From: Candidatus Tayloriibacteriota bacterium
Lineage (GTDB): Bacteria > Patescibacteriota > Minisyncoccia > Phycocordibacterales > JACOZD01
Direction of reading: 5' to 3'
DNA: 43,037 nt
Assembly: GCA_016181525.1 (NCBI GenBank)
Contig: JACOZD010000002.1
Location: forward strand, 1-43,037
Shown: piece by piece, positions 39,723 to 43,037 of the stretch
How the letters are laid out: each line of letters opens with the position of its first letter
Numbering within the stretch: the stretch's first letter is position 1
Made by a program: the position numbers and the translations under genes
The notes under the pieces: generated by a model
Databases searched by the model: none
The model's input: only the letters and a program-made list of their open reading frames with translations
What the model was told of the DNA's origin: nothing

Positions 39723-41501
39723 ATGAATGATACTCAAAAGATAAGAAATTTCTGCATTATCGCCCACATCGACCACGGCAAATCAACCTTGGCCGACCGG
39801 ATGCTCGAACTCACGGGCACGGTGGAGAAGCGTAAGATGCGCGAGCAGGTTTTGGACTCCATGGAGCTGGAGCGGGAGCGGGGCATTACCATCAAGATGC
39901 AGCCTGTCAGGATGAAGTGGGGAGATTATATCCTCAACCTGATTGATACGCCTGGACACATAGATTTCGCCTATGAAGTTTCGAGAGCTCTCAGGGCCGT
40001 GGAAGGGGCAGTGCTCCTTGTGGATGCCACTCAAGGCGTCCAAGCCCAAACCTTATCGACCCTTGAGGCGGCTAAGGAAGCAGGGCTTGTTATCATTCCG
40101 GCGGTCAACAAAATTGACTCGCCTCTGGCCAAAGTCGGCGAGGTCAAGGGGGAGGTCGCCGCCCTGCTTTCGTGCCGAGAAGACGAGATTCTCGAATGCT
40201 CCGGCAGAACCGGGCAAGGTGTCAGAGAAATTCTGGATGAAGTGGTGAAGCGCGTGCCGCCGCCTCGGGCCGAGACGAGCGGAGCGTTCAGAGCGCTCGT
40301 CTTCGACTTCAGCTACTCCGAGCATCGCGGGGTGATTGTTTATGTGCGGGTCACCGACGGCGAGGTAGGCCGTCAGGACGAGCTCCTCTTCCTGGCCGCC
40401 GGCCGCTCCTTTAAGCCGGCGGATATCGGGATTTTTACTCCCGAAGAGAGAACGGCGGAGAGTTTGGGCGCGGGCGAGATCGGGTTTCTCGTAACCGGCA
40501 TCAAGGAGCCGGCTGTCGCCTCCGTGGGCGAGACGGTGGTTTTGAAGCGCAGGCCTCTGCCGGCTCTCCCGGGCTACCGGGAGCCGGAGCCCCTGGTCTG
40601 GGCCTCCGTTTATCCAGAGGACCAGAGTGAACTCAACCTTCTTCGTCAGTCGCTCCTTGAGTTGCGTCTCTCCGACTCCTCGTTCACTTTTGAGGAGGAG
40701 TCTCTGGGTATTTTGGGGAGAGGTTTTCGGTTGGGTTTTCTCGGCATGCTCCATTTGGAGATTGTGACCGAGCGCCTCCACCGGGAGTTTTCTTTGAAGC
40801 TCGTCGTTACCACTCCCTCCATAAGTTACGAGGTGTTCGGCCGCCGGGGCGAGAGGCGGATGGTTTATTCTCCGGCCCTTTTCCCTGATTATAGCGAGAT
40901 TGAGAAGGTTCGCGAGCCCTGGGTTCGGGTCACGGTCATCGCCATCCCGGAGCACCTCGGTCCCGTTCTCCGGCTTCTCCGTGACCATGAGGCCGCGGTG
41001 GGCGAGACCGAGACCTTGAGAGACCGCACCAAGATAGAGGCCGAGATGCCCCTTAGAGAACTGATGAGAGGTTTCTTCGACCGACTGAAGAGCGCGACCG
41101 AGGGCTACGGCTCGATGACCTACCGGCTTATCGGGATGAGACCGGCGGAGGTGGTCAAGCTCGAGCTTCTTGCGGCCGGGGAGGCGGTGCCGGCCTTGAG
41201 CCGGGTGGTCTCGCGGCGGAGAGTGGAGGAGGAGGCCAAAAGAGCGGTGGAGAAACTCTACTCCATTTTGCCGCGTCAGCAGTTTAGAACCAAAATCCAG
41301 GCCAGGGCTTTGGGGAGAATCATCTCTTCCCGGACCCTAAGCGCCCTGCGCAAGGACGTCACTGGCTACCTTTATGGCGGCGACGTCACCAGAAAAAAGA
41401 AATTGCTGGAGAAGCAGAAAAAAGGCAAAAAAAAGCTTTTGGAGAGAGGCAGTGTTCACATTCCCGGGGACGCCTTTATCGAGATGATGAAAGAGTTCTA
41501 G
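39723..41501 (+). CDS. lepA: Elongation factor 4 (LepA)
   Basis: 592 residues from the ATG at 39723; the frame is open upstream to 39576, inside murJ, but that part is not conserved. G1 is AHIDHGKST (13-21), then LDSMELERERGITIKMQ (switch I), DTPGHIDF (G3), NKID (G4) and the SGRTGQG region (G5). The C-terminal LepA domain ends in RKKKLLEKQKKGKKKLLERGSVHIPGDAFIEMMK (in parts), which is diagnostic: the GSVxIPQEAF-like block distinguishes it from EF-G. It is a ribosomal GTPase linked to translation and assembly. A 36-residue gene overlaps its stop on the other strand. Confidence 0.98.
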   Translation: MNDTQKIRNFCIIAHIDHGKSTLADRMLELTGTVEKRKMREQVLDSMELERERGITIKMQPVRMKWGDYILNLIDTPGHIDFAYEVSRALRAVEGAVLLVDATQGVQAQTLSTLEAAKEAGLVIIPAVNKIDSPLAKVGEVKGEVAALLSCREDEILECSGRTGQGVREILDEVVKRVPPPRAETSGAFRALVFDFSYSEHRGVIVYVRVTDGEVGRQDELLFLAAGRSFKPADIGIFTPEERTAESLGAGEIGFLVTGIKEPAVASVGETVVLKRRPLPALPGYREPEPLVWASVYPEDQSELNLLRQSLLELRLSDSSFTFEEESLGILGRGFRLGFLGMLHLEIVTERLHREFSLKLVVTTPSISYEVFGRRGERRMVYSPALFPDYSEIEKVREPWVRVTVIAIPEHLGPVLRLLRDHEAAVGETETLRDRTKIEAEMPLRELMRGFFDRLKSATEGYGSMTYRLIGMRPAEVVKLELLAAGEAVPALSRVVSRRRVEEEAKRAVEKLYSILPRQQFRTKIQARALGRIISSRTLSALRKDVTGYLYGGDVTRKKKLLEKQKKGKKKLLERGSVHIPGDAFIEMMKEF

Positions 41502-41608
41502 ATGAAAAAAGCGGGGGCGGAGAAGAGAATCATGCTCAAGATGACGAGCGCTCCGACCACAATCCAGAAAATAGCCACTTTCTTTTTATGCTCTCGGTTG
41601 AAAAGCAT
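41498..41608 (-). CDS. 36-residue single-helix membrane microprotein
   Basis: MLFNREHKKKVAIFWIVVG at the start, then ALVILSMILFSAPAFFI: a basic N-terminal end followed by one membrane helix. Its stop overlaps the lepA stop by 3 bases on the opposite strand. Upstream it shares the promoter gap (TAGTATATAG on the minus strand) with the FtsB-like gene. I recall similar tiny membrane proteins in Parcubacteria, near septum or tRNA genes. The clean basic-then-hydrophobic pattern in a short gap supports it. Confidence 0.6.
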   Translation of the reverse strand: MLFNREHKKKVAIFWIVVGALVILSMILFSAPAFFI

Positions 41609-41617
41609 GTTGTTTGC

Positions 41618-41625
41618 TATATACT
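41618..41625 (+). promoter_or_regulatory. Overlapping -10 boxes, possibly bidirectional
   Basis: TGCTATATACT: an extended -10 for the gene at 41635. The reverse strand reads TAGTATATAG, usable by the 36-residue gene. Confidence 0.5.
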
Positions 41626-41634
41626 AAATCTCCG

Positions 41635-42024
41635 ATGAGAGAATTTCAAGCCGCGCCGCTCGGCCGAGCCAGAGCCCGGCACTATCTCTACTCTTGGCCT
41701 GTTTTCATCCTGCTCCTGGCCGCTTTGGCCCTCTCGGCCAAAGCGGCCTTAAGGGCGGCCGCGGGCCTCAAGGAGAGTGAAGAAACCAAACGCCTTTCGG
41801 CCGAGAAGTTCTCCGCTCTCGAGGTCAGGCAAAAGGCGCTGGCGGCGGCCATCGAACACTTGAGAACGAAGGAGGGCGAGGAAGATGAAATCAGGAGAAA
41901 GTTCCGCGTCCGCCGGCCGGAGGAGGGGCTTATCATCCTCATCGAGGACGAAGAGCCGCAGTCCATCCGTCCCCGGCGCAGGGGTTTTTGGCGCCGCCTG
42001 ACGGAATTTTTCAGCCGGGATTAA
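41635..42024 (+). CDS. FtsB/DivIC-like septum protein
   Basis: 129 residues from the ATG at 41635; the TTG at 41614 lies before the -10 box. A cytoplasmic tail (1-17), one membrane helix (about 18-38, LYSWPVFILLLAALALSAKAAL), a coiled coil (about 45-82, rich in Glu/Lys/Leu) and a conserved EEDEIRRKFRVRRPEEGLIIL block are the usual FtsB/DivIC (PF04977) layout. It should join the divisome and link FtsL/FtsQ-type partners. An Arg-rich tail follows (SIRPRRRGFWRRL). Confidence 0.85.
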   Translation: MREFQAAPLGRARARHYLYSWPVFILLLAALALSAKAALRAAAGLKESEETKRLSAEKFSALEVRQKALAAAIEHLRTKEGEEDEIRRKFRVRRPEEGLIILIEDEEPQSIRPRRRGFWRRLTEFFSRD

Positions 42025-42031
42025 ACATGGA

Positions 42032-42102
42032 GCGGGATTGGTTTAGTGGCAGAACATGTGCTTCCCAAGCATAGGGCGCGAGTTCGATTCTCGCATCCCG
42101 CA
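42032..42102 (+). tRNA. tRNA-Gly (anticodon CCC)
   Basis: GCGGGAT pairs with ATCCCGC; the anticodon loop TTCCCAA reads GGG. TTCGATT T-loop present. CCA is not encoded. Confidence 0.95.
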
Positions 42103-42158
42103 CCGATAGCTGATATAATACTTCTACATTACTATCACAAGTATCGTTAAGTATCGTT

Positions 42159-42398
42159 ATGAAAAAAGTTGAGATTTACACCACCCCGACCTGCGTGTAC
42201 TGCAAAGCCGCCAAAGAATTTTTCAAGGAGCACAACATTACCTACGCCGAACACGATGTGGCCGCTGATTTTGAGAGGCGCTCGGAGATGTTCGAGCGGA
42301 GCGGCCAGATGGGCGTGCCGGTCATCTCTATTGATGGTCAAATTCTCATTGGCTACGACAAAAACGCTCTAGCCAAGGCCTTCGGGGTGTATAAATGA
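42159..42398 (+). CDS. Glutaredoxin-family protein
   Basis: 79 residues, one thioredoxin fold. Redox motif CVYC (C12, C15) after EIYTTPT, cis-Pro block GVPVISIDG and the C-terminal GYDKNAL. It fits glutaredoxin-like/NrdH proteins (mycoredoxin style). It may reduce the ribonucleotide reductase or other disulfides. It lies between tRNA-Gly and tRNA-Arg. Confidence 0.93.
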   Translation: MKKVEIYTTPTCVYCKAAKEFFKEHNITYAEHDVAADFERRSEMFERSGQMGVPVISIDGQILIGYDKNALAKAFGVYK

Positions 42399-42403
42399 AG
42401 GGC

Positions 42404-42475
42404 GCCGCCGTAGTTCAACGGACAGAACAAGGGACTCCTAAGCCCTAGATACAGGTTCAATTCCTGTCGGCGGCA
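42404..42475 (+). tRNA. tRNA-Arg (anticodon CCT)
   Basis: GCCGCCG pairs with CGGCGGC; loop CTCCTAA reads AGG. GGTTCAATTCC T-arm. CCA not encoded. Confidence 0.94.
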
Positions 42476-42511
42476 GATTTCTGATAAAATAAGCTCTTAA
42501 ATCTTAACGGG

Positions 42512-42754
42512 ATGGACGACGAGGAGAAAAAACTTTTGTATCGGGCGGTAAAACTCTCGGAGGATAACCACCACATGCTCCGCGAGATGCTCCGCTGGGC
42601 CAGGATTCGGCGCTATCTCACTCTTTCTTACTGGTTGATTATCATTGTTCTCACCGTCGCCGCCTACTATCTGGTCGAGCCCTACATCAAAGAGCTTTAC
42701 GGCGGTCTCGCCGGCGTCATTGAACTGGTCCAGAAACTCAAACCCGGGGATTGA
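42512..42754 (+). CDS. Hypothetical 80-residue membrane protein
   Basis: Charged N-terminal half (MDDEEKKLLYRAVKLSEDN) with an amphipathic helix, RWARIRR, then one membrane helix (about 39-56, SYWLIIIVLTVAAYYLV). Ends in PYIKELYGGLAGVIELVQKLKPGD. A common small-protein type in Parcubacteria; function unknown. It lies between tRNA-Arg and tRNA-Phe. Confidence 0.75.
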   Translation: MDDEEKKLLYRAVKLSEDNHHMLREMLRWARIRRYLTLSYWLIIIVLTVAAYYLVEPYIKELYGGLAGVIELVQKLKPGD

Positions 42755-42760
42755 AGAGCG

Positions 42761-42789
42761 TTGAGTGGAAGGCAAGAAAATGATAAAGT
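42761..42789 (+). promoter_or_regulatory. Promoter of tRNA-Phe
   Basis: TTGAGT (42761-42766), 17 bases, TAAAGT (42784-42789) with TGA before it. Confidence 0.7.
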
Positions 42790-42806
42790 GTCGGCGCGCT
42801 TTGTAA

Positions 42807-42879
42807 GCCGAGGTAGCTCAGTCGGTAGAGCGTCCGCCTGAAGAGCGGTAGGTCGCCGGTTCGATTCCGGCCCTCGGCA
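42807..42879 (+). tRNA. tRNA-Phe (anticodon GAA)
   Basis: GCCGAGG pairs with CCTCGGC; anticodon loop CTGAAGA reads TTC. GGTTCGATTCC T-arm. CCA not encoded. Confidence 0.95.
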
Positions 42880-42887
42880 TCACGGAG

Positions 42888-42967
42888 AATGGGGTCAGCC
42901 ACCTTTTCTCGGCCTTATCGGAAAATGGAAAATGGGAAAATGGGGTCAGCCACCTTTTCTTGGCCTT
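42888..42967. repeat. 29-bp direct repeat pair beside transposase-like gene
   Basis: Copies at 42888-42916 and 42939-42967 start AATGGGGTCAGCCACC and differ at one base. The second overlaps the 3' end of the minus-strand partial gene. The spacing and position resemble REP ends next to REP-associated transposases. Confidence 0.75.
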
Positions 42968-43037
42968 CCCGCAGAACGGAGTGTCTGTTCAAGTCCATAT
43001 TTTTTAATCATAGCACGCTGCCATGTATCGACACCAA
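42946..43037 (-). CDS. Partial gene, REP-associated transposase-like C terminus
   Basis: Open frame entering from the right edge and ending in TGA at 42946-42948. The visible 29 residues start GVDTWQRAMIKKYGLEQTL and end RSAGRPRKGG. The Lys/Arg-rich end with GRPRK resembles the tail of Y1/RAYT-type transposases (IS200-like), and the 29-bp repeat over its end supports a mobile element. The catalytic HUH and Tyr motifs would be outside the window, so the call is tentative. Confidence 0.5.
   Translation of the reverse strand, partial: GVDTWQRAMIKKYGLEQTLRSAGRPRKGG

Noticed and set aside
40053-40988. 311-codon minus-strand ORF over lepA
   Set aside because: Antisense shadow; lepA motifs are unambiguous on the plus strand.

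Overview
The window looks like a chromosome segment of a Candidate Phyla Radiation bacterium (Patescibacteria, most like Parcubacteria/Paceibacteria). The signs are: compact genes of high GC, the standard genetic code (no in-frame TGA, unlike Gracilibacteria/SR1), small secreted or membrane proteins with Gmad2, GerMN and CAP domains, a monomeric B12-dependent ribonucleotide reductase, a LemA/HtpX pair, an O-antigen-ligase/TPR fusion, and scattered single tRNA genes. The lineage is an inference from gene content and style, not from a marker-gene tree.

Layout. 1-6.3 kb is an accessory region. It holds two short hypotheticals, a phage-type protein (885-1571), a two-gene operon with an Fe-S XPD/DinG-type helicase (2424-4585) and a nucleotidyltransferase-domain gene (5507-6292). 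Gene-free stretches on both sides of the helicase operon (1572-2423 and 4586-5506) carry two arrays of hairpins at about 116-bp spacing. Their stems differ completely but many flanks recur (TACGG before, RAATTTC after). 6.6-9.5 kb: a winged-helix regulator with a palindromic operator, a 54-residue Cys protein and a large secreted metalloprotease. 9.5-15.5 kb: endonuclease IV, a dCTP-deaminase-like protein, and a run of cell-surface proteins (Gmad2, GerMN, CAP) interleaved with 43- and 52-residue microproteins. 15.4-20.6 kb, minus strand: MFS transporter, RNase J, peptide-binding protein, SecG. 20.7-26.7 kb: groES-groEL, membrane proteins, lemA-htpX and a CDP-alcohol phosphatidyltransferase.

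26.7-31.0 kb starts at a tRNA-Ser gene and is a repeat-rich island. It holds small membrane proteins, an XRE regulator, an AT-rich methyltransferase that may be frameshifted, and several families of intergenic repeats, one present in empty and hairpin-filled versions. 31-42.8 kb is core: DUF192 protein, class II RNR, RNase P RNA, the O-antigen ligase/TPR protein, MurJ, LepA, a FtsB/DivIC-like protein, glutaredoxin and tRNAs Gly, Arg and Phe. The right edge cuts a minus-strand gene that resembles the end of a REP-associated transposase, beside a 29-bp direct repeat.

Two expression styles coexist. At least nine core genes have a -10 box only 5 to 13 bases before the start codon and so are probably leaderless. 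The accessory genes have full -35/-10 promoters, 5' leaders with hairpins or tandem repeats, and strong AAAGGAGA-type ribosome binding sites. The most interesting signals are the two hairpin arrays around the helicase operon, and a palindromic element shared by a protein-coding gene and the RNase P RNA gene.
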